Positions 39,043 to 53,063 of a DNA stretch of 64,000 bases are shown here, in pieces (position 1 is the first letter of the stretch; each line of letters starts with the position of its first letter). The translations under genes and the position numbers were made by a program. Origin of the DNA: Lethocerus indicus (lineage: Eukaryota > Arthropoda > Insecta > Hemiptera > Belostomatidae); contig JACDQD010000102.1 in the NCBI GenBank assembly GCA_019843655.1, positions 1,683,501 through 1,747,500 of the forward strand, in the 5' to 3' direction. Below the pieces are notes generated by a model. The model ran no database searches. It was not told the DNA's origin and saw nothing but the letters and a program-made list of their open reading frames with translations.

Positions 39043-40302
39043 CTGTGATTACAGAATATAAACCGATTTTATGAAAGGGCGGAGACCTTTACCTTCCAGA
39101 TAGGATATTCGGATAAGCCGGCCCCTTCGAGCCGCTCGCTCTTCCAATTCCGTTAGACGATTCTGTATCGTTGTCATAACATTTCTGGGAAAATGTGGGA
39201 AAAGTACAGACAAAACCCCGGTTAAGGTATCATCAACTAATTGACAAAAGCCGTTTTATAATAAAGTTCCATTCATTTAAGACATCGTTTGAGGAACGGC
39301 AACGCGCTCGAGATTTTCCAACTCCAACCAACGGCACTTGTTTGTCATAAGATAAACCGGTTTCGACTCCTAGCCATAGTTTGTGGCATTCTGTCAGTAA
39401 TGTAAAGAGGTACCTGCGATCGATGAGGCGTCCTTTCAGAACTTCTTCATCACTGTCTAATTTTAATAGACTTATTAAAGTCCGATTGTATGTCTAACTT
39501 GTTCATAAACATTTTAAATTGTTTATTCATAAAAACTATTATTATAAATTATATGAAACCGAATTCTACTATCATATTTGTCTCGACAGTTTTAACCATT
39601 AAGCAATAATTAGGTTGTATATTATTGTTATAAGTGAATATAAGAAAAAATGCAATTCTGACAAATAAAATACCTATACAAAGCGATGTAAATTATTTAC
39701 CGTTAGCTCAGAAATTGTGTTGTTACAATTTGTACTTACTAGCTAATCGAGTCGTAAACCGTCGGCTATTTCGAATTGGGAAACCCGCCGGGATCGGACA
39801 TAAGATTTTAATTATTCTCGCAGCGACTAACGGAATGCAAATTCGCCTTTTCGACTTTTGTGCCAAAAACGCGGCAAATGTGTCCCGGGTAACACAACAG
39901 AGAGATGGAGAGGGAGAGGAGAGAGAAAAGGCGGTTGTAGAGCCGGTGAATGTTTGATGGCCTCCTCCGGGGGCAGAGCGGCGATGCGAGCTTTGGAGCT
40001 CCGCGCCCACTTATGCGTTTACCCGGTTTTTATTTATTCAGGACCGTACTTGATGCCCCTTTTAAGTCCGGCAGGGAATTGTGAACAACTTCGGGGGATA
40101 CTTCCGTTGTTCGGGCGCTTCTTCATAAGAACCTCCTAACCGTCCTGCACCGCTATGGTCTCGACAACAGGAGCGAGTTCTTACAATTAAAGAACTTTAG
40201 GAACAGTAAATAGGAGTAGTAATAACGAAATTAAATAAAAAAACAACATGAAAGTGCTTATAATGCTGTATTGATGACATTAAGGACATAAGTAAAGTTC
40301 GG

Positions 40303-40387
40303 AAACTTTTTATATAACTTTTTATAATTGATAGGAATAAAACCTCCAAAGCAATAGTAGCCTATTGCTACAAGACCTTCAGTCTTG
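40303..40387. other. direct repeat followed by two tandem hairpins
   Basis: AACTTTTTATA is repeated with period 12 (40304-40326). It is followed by AGCAATAG-tagc-CTATTGCT (40350-40369) and, one base later, CAAGAC-cttca-GTCTTG (40371-40387). Confidence 0.5.
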
Positions 40388-40711
40388 CCTCTACTTTATT
40401 ATTGGCTAAGAAAATAATATTTAAGTAATATTGACAAATAATAAATTAGTCAAAGGTACGAAGGACATGATTAAGGTCATTGAAGGTCAACTTTTTCTAA
40501 TTTATAACAATATAAGTATTAAAATCCTGAAAACGGAAACAAAAAAAATAGTGTTAGGTGACACTTATTCACAATACTTGATCAATACTTCACCACAAAT
40601 TGATTATTGCGGGTTAGAGGAATTGTGAATTCTTTCTTGTCTGGAATAATGAATTCTAAAAGAGACTGACTCGGCGTTATTGTTGCTCCCGTTTGACGAA
40701 AGTGCGTTTCG

Positions 40712-40745
40712 GGTGTATGTGTGTGTGTGTGTGTGTTTGTGTGTG
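40712..40745. repeat. (GT)n microsatellite followed by a perfect palindrome
   Basis: GT run with a TTT interruption. Just after it at 40749-40762 is the 14-bp palindrome CGGTTGCGCAACCG. Open frames crossing this run on either strand are repeat-encoded (His-Thr or Cys-Val runs). Confidence 0.9.
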
Positions 40746-43000
40746 CGACGGTTGCGCAACCGACGCCTTGCAACCCAATTATAGTCCGAACGTGATGTTT
40801 CACTTCTCGACTCCTTTGTGTTTGCATTCTTCGTCGGCGGCGCCCCCAACCGCACCGGTCGGGCGTTTCTGCCTCCGCGTCGCGGTATGCCGACAGGCAG
40901 ACCTCTCCAAAGCCCCCGGCCACCGATAAGACAAGCCCCAGAGGTGAACGTCTTACCGGCACAGGACCCAGATTCCCTCTAGTCCGGATTAGAAGTACTA
41001 TGTTCGGTTCAAAACTAGATCGGTTACTCGCCTTCTAAATAGCAGTATAGATATTTGAAATATTGGCTAATACGATACACCGCGTTCAGGTCCGGAAGTG
41101 GAATGTCGTCTAAATTCGTCCCGTCTCTTTAGTACTTGAACGGACGGAGAATGCGGCGAATTCGGCCACATCTCTCTCCTCAGTGTCCACTGCCTTTTGA
41201 CCCCCCATCTCGTTATGAGTCCGTACAATACCACAGGGACTAAGAGCCCAACAATATTTGATCGCTGAAGGTATACTTCCCTCAATTCAGGCAATTGGAA
41301 AGATTCCCATAAATCAGGATCGGTTCGAATTCCTAAAAGAATAGCTCAAATCATTATTTTGGTTTTGAATGAACCATGAGGTACAGAAAAAAGTGACACC
41401 AGAAGAGTTTACAGCGTAACGTCCGCACGCGGGAGTTTTGCCTGCCGACCGAATCATGAACTTTCTTCTGCCCGGCGTTTCCCCTTAGAAAATCAAATTT
41501 TCCGCCTCGCGGAGGTTGTATCTGTGAAACTCATTCGGGAGGTAAAGCGCCCCCAAAACTTTATTCATCCGGAACAAACATCGTGTCCCCGAGCGGCACT
41601 TCCGACCCGAATTGAGTCCTAACACCAACTTGAGGGAAGCAGATCTCTTTCGGCCGCGTCTTAGGGGGGGGGGGTTATACCCAAGCACGTGAACCTCATA
41701 GTGCTATGATAGGATTGATATTTCATAGCCGAGAATTTCATGGACTAGAAGATCGTCCGGTCGTTCGGTCCCGACGACAGAGGACTAGCGCTAAATTTTG
41801 AATTCCTAAAGTAACGAGCGTACCGGGGGTGCGCGAAGCATGTTCGGGCGGAGTATGGAATGTGCAAGGGGAGCACGAACGCGGGTCGCCGTCACGTAGG
41901 CCCTATAAAGGGACGTGCGCCCGATCGTCCGGTTCCAATCTGTTACGGTGGAAACTGAACTGAACTGGCTGACCCCCGGGCCCGCCCTTCTCCGGCCCTC
42001 GACACGTCAAAGGCCGCACCCGGTTTCAGACCAAGTCGTAAAACCCGAATGACCCTACACTTAGCTCGGCTCGCCAAGAAATAAGGGACAACCATTTTCG
42101 CACTCTGAAGTTTCTGAAATAACATCATCCTTTGAAGAACTTCAACGCCCTCTGGGCCTAACCCTATGAATCACTATCCTCAGGATAGAAAATTTTATAT
42201 TTGCTTTAAAGTGCGGTAAATTACTGTCGGTAATATTTTCTCTCTCTAGCTGCCAGTCTGGTTTTGACTGGATGACATTGTCAGAACTTGTTTGTTCATG
42301 TTCTCGTAATAATTCTTCCTTTCTTACTCTAGAATGTCAGTTGACTGTTGAAACTGGTTTCTTGTCAAGTTTGGTGTATCTAACCGTTCCTATTAGGAAT
42401 AAAGCAATTATTGCATATTATGAAATTATTTATAATTTTTAACGCAACATTTATATAGGAAAATATATAGAATAGAACACCCTTATAGGTGCGGTTATGA
42501 ATGATGTCATTTCATCGTTCAGATAAGCTCACAAAAACTGGTTTACGCTGCAAACTGAACTAAATTGTACTAAAGATAACATCTGATTGATAAGAGTATC
42601 TGCAAGCTTACCTATTCCGTAACTGAATATCGCTGCCCTAATACCTCTCATAAATACACAAGAGAAAAAGCGATTCGAAAAAACAAATTAATTTAAAAAA
42701 TAATTTAATTAAGTAATAATAAAAAAGAATCTATTGTTGTAATGTACTAAAACGGTTCCTACAGAATGCCGTTTATATTGATATCTACAAAATCTCCAAA
42801 ATATTTGGTACTTCCATAAATTCTACAATAACTAATTTTTAATGTAGGGACGGTGGCGAATAAACATCCCAGAAAAGCGAAACATGAAACCTATAGCATA
42901 AATATACAAAAATTCCGAGACTGGATGATCGAATCGAATTTTTCTGTGCCGTAGGCTCTCGCCTATTTCAGTCACCTTTGTCTATCTACTGTTAGTGTTT

Positions 43001-43065
43001 CGGTATATAATAGTTTTGTTGTTAAGTGTTATATGCTGCGGTGTATAATCGTTTTGTGTGAAGTG
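43001..43065 (+). repeat. degenerate tandem duplication, period 38
   Basis: CGGTATATAATAGTTTTG.. (43001-43028) is repeated as CGGTGTATAATCGTTTTG.. (43039-43065). Each unit carries a TATA-box-like core. It directly precedes the longest non-mex3 open frame. Confidence 0.5.
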
Positions 43066-46000
43066 GGTTCCGACCGCACTCCACCGAGGTATCGGCGCGT
43101 CAAATTTCGACGCTCGAATCGCACAAATCCCTATTATGACGAGAACACAGAGAGAATTAGAGAGGGCGGGCGGAGAACAACAAGCCAGGGGTGGGCGACT
43201 AATTGTGGCCGGATTTGCACATGGCCTGGGGCCATGTTTGTGAAAGGGACCGGGCAGGATCCACCGGACTCCACGGAGAGTAAACCCAACTACACAGCCC
43301 CGGAGCTAATCCTCGGAATTGTGCCCGCCCCCATCAACCCCCGCCGCCCCTTAAAACCCCGGCTCCTAACTTACATCCACTGGAAATCCACCCACCGCTA
43401 TTCAGGATCTCTACCACAGAGGAATACGCGGGAGCTTCGCTCTCGGTTTATTCCGATCACCGAATGTTTGGAGTCTGTATAAAATTCTGTACCGCTTGTT
43501 TTATCTGGCTATTATATCGACAATAAAAGCATGATGTTTGTACTAAAATCTTCATGATTGTTCACACATCAATTAATAACCTCTGTAATTCATGTTGAAT
43601 ATATAGAGAACTCCTATTGAAATACACGATATAGCGAGAGGACAATGTATATGTTTTAAATTACAGCATATTCTTTCCTGTCCCTTACCGTGATACAAAC
43701 AACGGTCTGTAGGGCGACCGTACAAACTCTTATTTCTGTATACATAAAATAAACTTTCAAGTTAATTTGCGTACAACATCCGCGAGTGTACAGAACATCA
43801 TTAGCGTTCGCTGTATGTTAGAAATATAAATTTAACTTACAAGGGATAATCAATGTTCGAATTTCACAATTAGGATATTATCCAATTAATTATGAAACCT
43901 CACGGAGTAGAGATTAGGATTCGAGTGGCTGTGGTGGGTGGCTCTTCCACTGGATGCACGGGGCTCCGATTGCGTTTCACGAGGAAAATGTGTAAAACAT
44001 AGGTCCGAGTGCAACATGCATTATATTGAGCATTCTGTCGAGTGGTTCTGGAAGTTGGCTGATGTGGAGTATAATTAAGCCGTGTATGGTCGGGGAGGGG
44101 GAGGTGGCGTCGAGTGGAATTGCCTCGGAGATGGAAGTGGTCTGTTTCCAGACCATAAACCAGACCCAGACTGTTGTCCTTGTCTAGTACCGCCGCTCAA
44201 CACTACTCTCACCACAATGCACGTACATTGCACGCCGTGTTATTTCCTAATATCAAACGGCCAAAGTAGATACAAACCATGATATAAACAGTTCGTCAGC
44301 TGAATCGAAGTTTTATAAATTATATGTAATATCAAATTGTTTGACAAATTTAAAATTGTATTGTTCATAGACGATTCTACGCATCACCGGTGTGGTTATC
44401 CAAAAGGTAGGAAGAGATCAGGTAGGTTCCATGAACACTTACAGGCCATTGAATACCACAACACCAAATAAGGGAGCGGATGAACATTATTAAAAAAACA
44501 GACTCCACGCGAAAACCCACCCTCGAATTAATACATGACATCAATTGTTATCTGATTATCAGCAACTAGAGCCATTTGGTGCTACTGGTATAAATATTTT
44601 GAATCCGGCATGTCCTTATTAAAAATTGATTCATATCACTTTGCTATATGTACGGATTACTATATAACACAATGCATTTACTACTGATAGTATAAAATAT
44701 TTTCAGGATATGGATATTCTATTTTTACAACTATTAAACGAGTTTCAGCTGAGGGATAATTGAGACTGGGCCGATATAGCCTTATTCTCGATGAACGGCG
44801 GCAAGAAACTTCGGAAAATTCTCTGTGTAATGACTCTGCATCGATTGTCAGAACTGGGTTACGCGTGCAACATAAATAAGAACAAAGTTTCACCCTACAA
44901 ACCACCCTCCGAAACCATCGTATTCATTTTTATCGTTATTAATCGTAACATTATATTATTCCATTTATAGTGATAAACTTCAGTAGGGTAAAACGCTTTT
45001 GGTGTATGTATAAAATAAGAAAGTGGTTTTTTTATGCCCCGAAATACGCAGACATTGGGTGTTAATATTAGTTAGCTGCTCAGCTCTAAATTTCTCAGTT
45101 TCTTAAAAATGTTCATGCTCAATTTCGACCTTAAAAGAAAGCAGAATGACAGTAAAACATCTAACGAAATCTGGAACCTCGTGTTAGTAACACCACAACG
45201 TTCGCCTTAGGTAAAAAATTAATTCAAATTAATACGCGAAAAAATGTAATGCAAATCCGAGTTTCCAAGCAATTCTTTTTAGTACAAGAATTTAAAGTGA
45301 ACTTTGCACGTAAAATTTAATCAGTTAAAAAATTGCTTTTCGTGTAATTACAAAGTGATACAAAAATAAACAGCGATGAAAAAGAGGTTACGAATTTCTT
45401 TTGATCTCCGGTATTCATTGCTCAGGAAAGAGTAAAAAAACTGGATTGGACTTATTAAAGGGAGGGGGGAGGTGAATGATTGAACTAGATGTATTTTTAA
45501 CTTTATGCTCGCAAATTAGGAAATACCTTTTATAATATAATTTTGAAGAAAAATCGCGTTAATTATTTTTAATCTTATTAGTACACTAAATGTATAAAAG
45601 GTCAACGACATTTGAATCTGAAATTAACAGTAAATAAAGCAAGAGTTAAAAAGTGCATTCCTTTCTTCAATGAATTACTTTATGAAGTAATATATAGGGT
45701 TGAAATTTTAATATTTTCTTTCTAAAATTACATAATGTTTTATTTTACGTAGGAGGGTCATTCTCATCAAATTAGAGTATTATAATTAACTATATTATTA
45801 TCGTTTGTAATGTTCCAAACAATAGATTAATACTAAAGACTATCTAAACTAAAAAAGAAGGAGAAAACGAATGAATCATCATGTATTAAAACGTATACAC
45901 AAATTCTATTAAATCGTATAGGAATGATTACATTTTCTTCTTTAAAGATGGAAAATGCAAACCTCGCGGTCGGTTTAAGGGCGGCGAAACGAAAGGAGTA

Positions 46001-46429
46001 AATCAAGCGTAGCGGTATAACGGCTGCGGTGGAGAAACACAAGGGCGGAACGGGGCATCATCATATTCCCATAAAGGACCCTCATCGGTCCACCTCGCCC
46101 CCACCCCGTGAGGTGAACCGGCGGGGCCATCCCCTCGGCTGGTTCCTCCTCCGGGTATGCCCTTACCTCTTGGGGCATTTCCCACGACCCGGTCCGGACG
46201 AACCCTCCCGTCCTGGAAATACTGGACCGAGTCACCGCAGATGGCCTAATTTGGACGCATTTGCAATTTAAATCAGTCGTATACAACGCGCGTATAATTC
46301 GTATTGCGCTATACATCTTCGAAAGCAGGGCGATGTTTAGGAAAAGGGTTCGTGCTCTTTTCTAACGATACGGCCTTATGAATGTAATATACTCGTTACT
46401 CGAAGGCGTTAGTTTCACCGTCCACACGT

Positions 46430-46640
46430 CCTGTAAACGTCCTGTGTAACCGATACCCGCTAAGCTGCACAGCGGGTACACTTCAGTGGCTTGCACGCCT
46501 CCCCAACTAATACCCAAATACCCCAATTCGGGTATTTACTCTCCTGCTCCTAGTTGTCTTCCGAACTGTCTATTATATTTTAGGTATCTGTCTGATTTAA
46601 ATGTATTAGAATGTTTCTTTTTAAAAAGAAACATCTGAAA
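46430..46640. repeat. cluster of inverted repeats including a perfect 24-bp palindrome
   Basis: Direct repeat ACGTCCTGT twice (about 46427-46447). Then TACCCGCT/AGCGGGTA with a 9-nt loop (46454-46478), AAATACCC-caattc-GGGTATTT (46516-46537), and a perfect 24-bp palindrome at 46611-46634 whose left half is ATGTTTCTTTTT. Confidence 0.7.
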
Positions 46641-49600
46641 TTACAGTTGTGAAAGAATACTGCCATTTGATTATTTGTCCGTCCTTCTTAACACTTTGAT
46701 TTTGATTCGGTTACAACTGTTACAGTGTTGCATGTAAAAGCTTTCATAAATATATGTCATTGAAACGCGTTACTCGAGTTAGTGTCATTTCAATAATCGG
46801 ATATCACTGATACCCAGGCCAAATAGCCTGTATAATAGCGCTCCTTCATTATTTGAGAAAGTCAATTCAAGGCCCGAAGTACGAAACGCTCCTGAAATCG
46901 TTGAAACCACTTACTTTCCGCCAACAATAAGAAAAGAACTATCGAGATGAAGGACCCGGGCCTATTTTTAGAGGAACCAAGCTCTTCTTCTTGCTTTGTT
47001 TACCGCTAGTTCGATCAGACCTCTGCGAATAATCGGCTAGGGACTGTTGCGAAAGGGGCCACAGACTAAACCTCTTTTTTTGCACTTCGGTCAACATAAC
47101 TGACTGGCCCTCCTAGAATACAACTTTGATATAGTACTAGGATTACAAACTTTGATATAATATGACCTTAGGCCATCAATTATATTGAACTTGAGACACT
47201 CATCCTAAATATAATTCCCTTCGAACCGAAATTGACCAAGGAATTCGTTCAATATTCAATACTTAACTTTCATATGCGTCAACACAGTATTGTGTGACAA
47301 CAATCGATCATTCATAAAATGATAAAAGGGATATGGTTTAATCTTGAACTTGTAAAAGAATATGCATTTTCATTTGCGAAGAATTTCAGTGTTTGGGCCC
47401 AAAATTTCTACCCTTAGACATTTATTGAATTTTTAATCCTTTTGGTACTTTAATACCAGTTCAGTATTTTATGATTGTAGAGTTTACTATATCAGCAGAC
47501 CTGTGATATTAATTTTGTGATATTTATTACCGTGCATTTATTATTATTCTCTTCCCAAGAAGATTTGGGAATGCAAAAGGAACTTCCTACGAATCGGTAA
47601 AGCCCGAAGAGGCACGCACTAAACATTCCAGACTACTCATAAGGTGGTCCCAAGAATTTGGCCCAGTAACTTAATTTTGTATGGAATCAACCCAACCGCT
47701 CCAAAAAAAAAGGATAGGACTCAATGGAATTAAACAGCAGACTTTCTCAAATATGTATATTTCAGGTGAAGTCATAGACAGACAACACGTAAATGATTAG
47801 AACCATTATTTTGGTATCAATCTAAAACAATATAAAATAGGCTGAAAGAATAAGATTATATCACTATAGGATCCAAATGTACGGACAGAAATATATCCCA
47901 TTATTCTGAAATGTTTTCTTATGTCTGTCACGAGATAAAAGATTGTCACCGAGATCGTAATATGATAACATGAATATAATAATATCAAATATATGACAAC
48001 CGAAATAAAATGTGTAGAATGCATTTCTGTCGGGGGGGGGGTTCAGTGATTTTTTAAATTTTAATTACTTATTATATACACAAGAGCTATGTCGACTATT
48101 GAAAATAGAAAAAAATCCGCAGGATCACTGCAAGAATTACGAGTTTGATGAGTGCTACTCAGATTAAGACGGCCGCAGGTTTATAACCGCAACATGAATT
48201 CCACAAGCTTCTATACAATGGCTTGCGGAATAATTCTGCAGGGTGCGGAATGACTGGCTCGATATTGTTGACAGCTTTATACAACTCTGCGCGCCATTTC
48301 ATTACACAATTACACAGGACTCTTTCTTGGGGAAGAATTTCAACTTCACCTCCGCGCCCTTCATTTTTCAGCGTCACCGTCGGACGGAAAGAATGCCGCT
48401 GATCGATCGGTTGGGCACTTTCATGAAATAATGTAAACCGGAGGACCGAACGGGAGATTGAAGTAGGAAGGATTGAACGCCTTATTATCGAGTCATATCC
48501 CAGGGGTCGTGAATGAGAGAGACGGGAGCGGATAAATCATGGCGGGGAGATGCGTTACGGCGCAGACCTGACTGATAAAGAGAGCCAAATATATAATATT
48601 AATACGTGTAAGATTAAAGATATTTAAGTGGTATAATAGTATTACCACCTTGACGGTCTCCTTGTAAATCGACCATGAATCATAAATTATGTTGTAAGAC
48701 ATTGCGAATTGATTCCGAATCGGTGCGTCATAAACGCCCACTCTCAACGCCGTTTGGTTCATTCATTGTTTCTTAAAAATAACTATCAAGGCGGAAAAAC
48801 TACAAAACCAATTATAGGTCGTTGAGAAAATCGAGGGACTCTCTCAGCGTGGAATGTAACCGCTGGCTGATTGCCATATTAACGTAATTATGACGCATAT
48901 TCACTAAACTTCTATAAACTTAACTAATAAATCAAAATAATAATTTCATTCAAAAGGTCAAAGGAATAAATCATTGGTTTTCATCGCCAAGGCGAACACA
49001 GTTAGATTTTACTTAATTTTCCGTCACCCAACTGTCGTGTGGAAATCCGTCGAAAAATCAATCCTGCGATTGTGAAATACAGTTACACCATATTAAATAT
49101 AACAAACATGAAACAACTATGTATGCAAAATATATAAGTATGTATATTAAATGGCTGTGTATTTCAAAAAATATAGGTAGGTTAGAATAAGGGGGAGGCA
49201 CTGGCAGAGTCCTGGCACGTAATGTATAGGAGAACAAAATTATGCATTCCAATCAAGTTTCTTATCCATTTTTGTTTTTATATATGTGTCAATTAGCTTT
49301 TAGAACGGAGAGAGATGGATAACGAACGAAAATATTCCGCGTGTTTTGTTGTTGTCCAGTTGTCCAAACAAATTGACACCGGGACGAATTTACCGAGTCA
49401 AAAGATCGGAGATGAATTGAACTTTATGATCCGTAAATGGTATTATTAGAGCAGCAATTGGATAACTGGCGGCTGGAAATGGCCGGCCGGTTGATACGGG
49501 CCGGTTCTCGGTCGCCGGATTCTTCACTGAATAAGTGACATCATCTCAGAACTATTTAGGAAGTACAAAACAGAAAAAATAACTAGTGTGTCCCTCACGC

Positions 49601-52600
49601 TTAGAACTGGATCTTGACAAGAAGGTTGATACCCTGAATCGAAAGATGATTGTGATTATATCCTTCCGATTTTTCTAAGCTGCTGTAAACAACTTTCTTG
49701 AGTTAAAGACGTTCTTCGCCAGTTTTCTCAAGCCCTTTACTTAACTTATCACAGTATGCACCCACTGATACAGCAATCCATTAACACACGTTTTACTAGT
49801 GTAGTACTATTGGTGTGTAGATTAGAATTTAGAATATAGAAAAGTACGGTACGTTTATTCAGAAGGAACAACTTAAATTTCCTCCCTAATCTTTCCCCTA
49901 TCACTTCCGATTAGTCGTGAAAGGCAGGGCCGGGACCGGTTGAATACAACAGAATACAGCAGATGTTCCATTCTTCGGAGGTCCGATCAGTTTTAAGGGG
50001 TGGAAGCGCAACAGGGCAGGGTGGACTAAGAAGTCGGATTACGACACGGGGGCGAGGAGGACAATGGCGGTTTTCTGTGAGGCGACTTGTGCTGCCGGGG
50101 TAGCGGCCGAGAGCTTGTTGGGGCACGTGCCCCAACCGCCACTTCTTAATAACGGACACCACCTGGCCCACTCCCCGCCCGCCTACTTCTTCTTATTCCC
50201 CCGCACGCCCATCTGTCGTTAAGACCGTCTGACGCGTCTACGATTAATAAAGTGGAAGAGTTGAACTGCGAGGGGGACCGCCCAATAGACGCCAATCAAA
50301 TGGTGAGTGACCCCCGGCCCCGGGCCCCCCTCTCCACCCTCCTTAAACAATATTCACAGTCCGAATTAACAGGTTTTTGTGTTCTCTATAATCGCGTTAA
50401 GCAGTTTCATCAGGTCTGTAAGTACCTCGCTAGATTACCGTCAGAATGTTCCTGGCAATGGCAAAAAGATAAATACCTAAAATCCCTTCGACTGGACCTA
50501 TTAATAGACACCCGACAATTTCAGTGACACCGCGATCCCAATCCTCCCATTTCCGTCATTATACAGACAGTATAAAGTATTACAAACCAAAACGTTTTTC
50601 AGTTTTACTGTAGTTTTTCTCTTCGGCATGCTTTCTCTTACTTCCACTCAGGTAACAGAATTTATATCCCGACCCACTTGTATCCTCAATACCTGGCCAC
50701 CTCACCCGAGAGGCCGAAGACTCGAGAGGAACAACCATAATTCTGTAAATAGCGGTGAATAGCATTGTCAGAGCAGTACCTGCACAGTGCACATACCAGC
50801 ACATTTTACCTCAACAACCAATAAATAATTCATTGAAGAGTAATTTCGAAAAAAGGAGCTTTTATTATAGGCTCTATAATAATAAATATCTAGAAAAGAA
50901 GACAACTCGTAAAAATAAATAGAATTTATTACGATCACTTTCATTACAATTAAGAACTATTTTTTGAAATAGTTATTAAATTTTTGTCAGGTGCTATTAA
51001 AATAAAAATTCCTTTACATTTTCTGAGATTTAAGATCGGGTAACTGTCGACATCACCAATGATGCTCCGGAAATCCCAATTCCGTGTGCGATACAAATTC
51101 AAGGAAAGCACAACCTTAATTTCGCAGGGGGTTAATTCCCCGCGTCCCGAAGGAATGCGGAACCTGGCTTGGAATGGGAATGAGGCGTCTTCCCGGCAAT
51201 CCCGGCCGGCTCCCGCCTCTTTGTCGAAAAATCTCACGGAGGGCTTAACAGGTGAGAGTCGCTCTGAGGGACGCGACTGGAATCCCGGCCGCCGCACTAA
51301 CGAGCCGAGCCCAGATCACGCCCCGCCGAGGTGTCGGAGAAAGTTTATCTTAATTGTTTCTACACGAAACGCTCTACCAGTTGGTGTTGTGTTATTGTTG
51401 CAGCCAGTTGACTAGCGTCCGCAACGTGAACAAATTGCGAAGCCCCCCACTTGTCGGTTGCAAAAAACTGTAGTTGGGTGAACTCTACGTTTTATTAGTA
51501 AATAAACATTAACATTTGATCTATTTACAGACCAACTAAATAGTAGTACTCTTCCTTTTCAACTGGAAAGAGTTATAAGGTCTATTTTCCGAATCATTCG
51601 GAAAAAGCGACTGGAGTGGTTACAGAGTAGCTTCAAACTGTATATTGTTTTGTCCCCGTCATTTTTACGGAGAATGACACACCACTCTGACAGAGAAGAT
51701 TCCGAGATAGACCCAGAAAGCTTCGTTTCAGCAGAAACGATTAGTCCATTCCACTGATAGGCACCACTTAAACCGTAGATTGTTGCCTGCTTTTTTCTTA
51801 TTTCCGACGGATTCTCCAGCATTTTTTATCATCGCCCATTGGAGACCGCACGCGCCAAGAGATCGGTGATTGGCAAGAGTAGTGACCGGTCAGCTGAGGA
51901 ACAGTTAAAAAGATGGTTCGAACCACTTCGATGGTTCGATGGAGTCATTAGTAACAGATTCTCTCTAGTACTCCTTTTTTTAGCAGGAACATTTCATATT
52001 GTTAAAACTAATATATGTATTTGTATTTCATATTTTCCAAAATGATGCTCATATATTCGCTGAATGCTCATAGTTTATCATCGAGGCTTATCACTATTGG
52101 CGTTTATCATTATAGTGTTTTAATGCAAATCTGAACTTAATGCAAAGGTTTTTATCCGCCATTTCTTATTATGAGATTGATCTAATTATAGGCAACTGTA
52201 AAACTCATTCCATCAGTTCTGACCTACTGACTAACAAAAAAACGCTTCAAGGAGAAATAGGAAATGTGAATTTACTTTTCTCTTTCAGCGGAATATATTC
52301 CTGTTGAGGAAGCGAACCGAAGTGCCCATAATCCAAACCCTGCCCCTTCAGAAGAATCATTACAGACCTCGCATGTTTCGGGTCAATAGGAACAAATAAC
52401 CCTTCAAGGCAATAGGGCCGTGCCTTTGAAATGGGTTCAGTCCTCAATGCCACCCTTTGCACGTGCCCGATACTATCTTAGGATTATATCCGACCGAGCT
52501 GAGACAGGACCGTATCTCCATTGAATGCGAAGGGTGGGGTAAGCTAGCATTTGGATGAGCACGGATTTATCGTTGAATATAAATCCAAACGAATAATCGA

Positions 52601-52873
52601 TAAATTATTGAATAAAGTATAATACTAAATAGTGATTATAATACTAGGCGGTCTAAGAAGCTTCAACAAACAGAAATGTTCCAGTGGCGACGCTTTTAGA
52701 GGCATTCGTAATGTCCCGGGAAACATCTATTATTAGCTACGTTCAAAGTGAGCTGTCGATTTTGTGACCGGCACTATAGTTCATTCTGCACATACAGAAT
52801 TTGTCTTGAATCTGTTTGTTTGTTCATTTACATATATAAAAGTAAATTAAAATAAATACATCATAATTATTGT
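46641..52873. other. gene-free stretch
   Basis: AT-rich with GC islets at 48240-48560, 49380-49520, 50000-50350 and 51050-51440. G10 run at 48032-48041; palindrome TGGTTCGAACCA at 51914-51925. No gene or tRNA is supported. Confidence 0.6.
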
Positions 52874-53015
52874 AGGGCACAGTGGTGAGCACAGCGGACG
52901 ACTGTAGCGGCTAATCTCTAGTCTTGTGCCTCGACTTCCCCGCAGAACTTCCTAGGGACGGTTACCCTAGGGTGCATGTGTGTGTGAGTATGTAGATGTC
53001 TTTGTGTCTGTGTGA

Positions 53016-53063
<48 letters not shown>

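Larger units (their letters stand above)
33132..40302. other. gene-free stretch
   Basis: Mostly AT-rich. GC islets at 34200-34760 (hairpin CCCTTAA/TTAAGGG at 34232-34251; direct repeat GTTGGCCCGC at 34577 and 34591), 35830-36150, 37420-37800 and 38870-39130. No gene recognised. Confidence 0.6.
40388..46429. other. gene-free stretch
   Basis: GC-richer from 40.7 to 42.1 kb (G11 at 41664-41674) and 43.06-43.48 kb, AT-rich elsewhere. Hairpin TGGTCTG-tttc-CAGACCA at 44138-44155. The 149-codon open frame at 43033-43482 is not recognisable as a protein. Confidence 0.6.

Noticed and set aside
40582..40962. 126-codon minus-strand open frame
   Set aside because: Passes through the GT repeat as Thr-His units; repeat-driven.
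41318..41332. GGTTCGAATTCC as a tRNA B box
   Set aside because: No A box or acceptor stem at suitable spacing.
43033..43482. 149-codon plus-strand open frame, the longest outside the region just around 31 kb and mex3
   Set aside because: Locally GC-rich sequence lowers stop frequency; no domain, repeat or signal peptide is seen, and it begins in a degenerate duplication.
51914..51925. TGGTTCGAACCA as a tRNA B box
   Set aside because: No A box or cloverleaf upstream; it is simply a palindrome.
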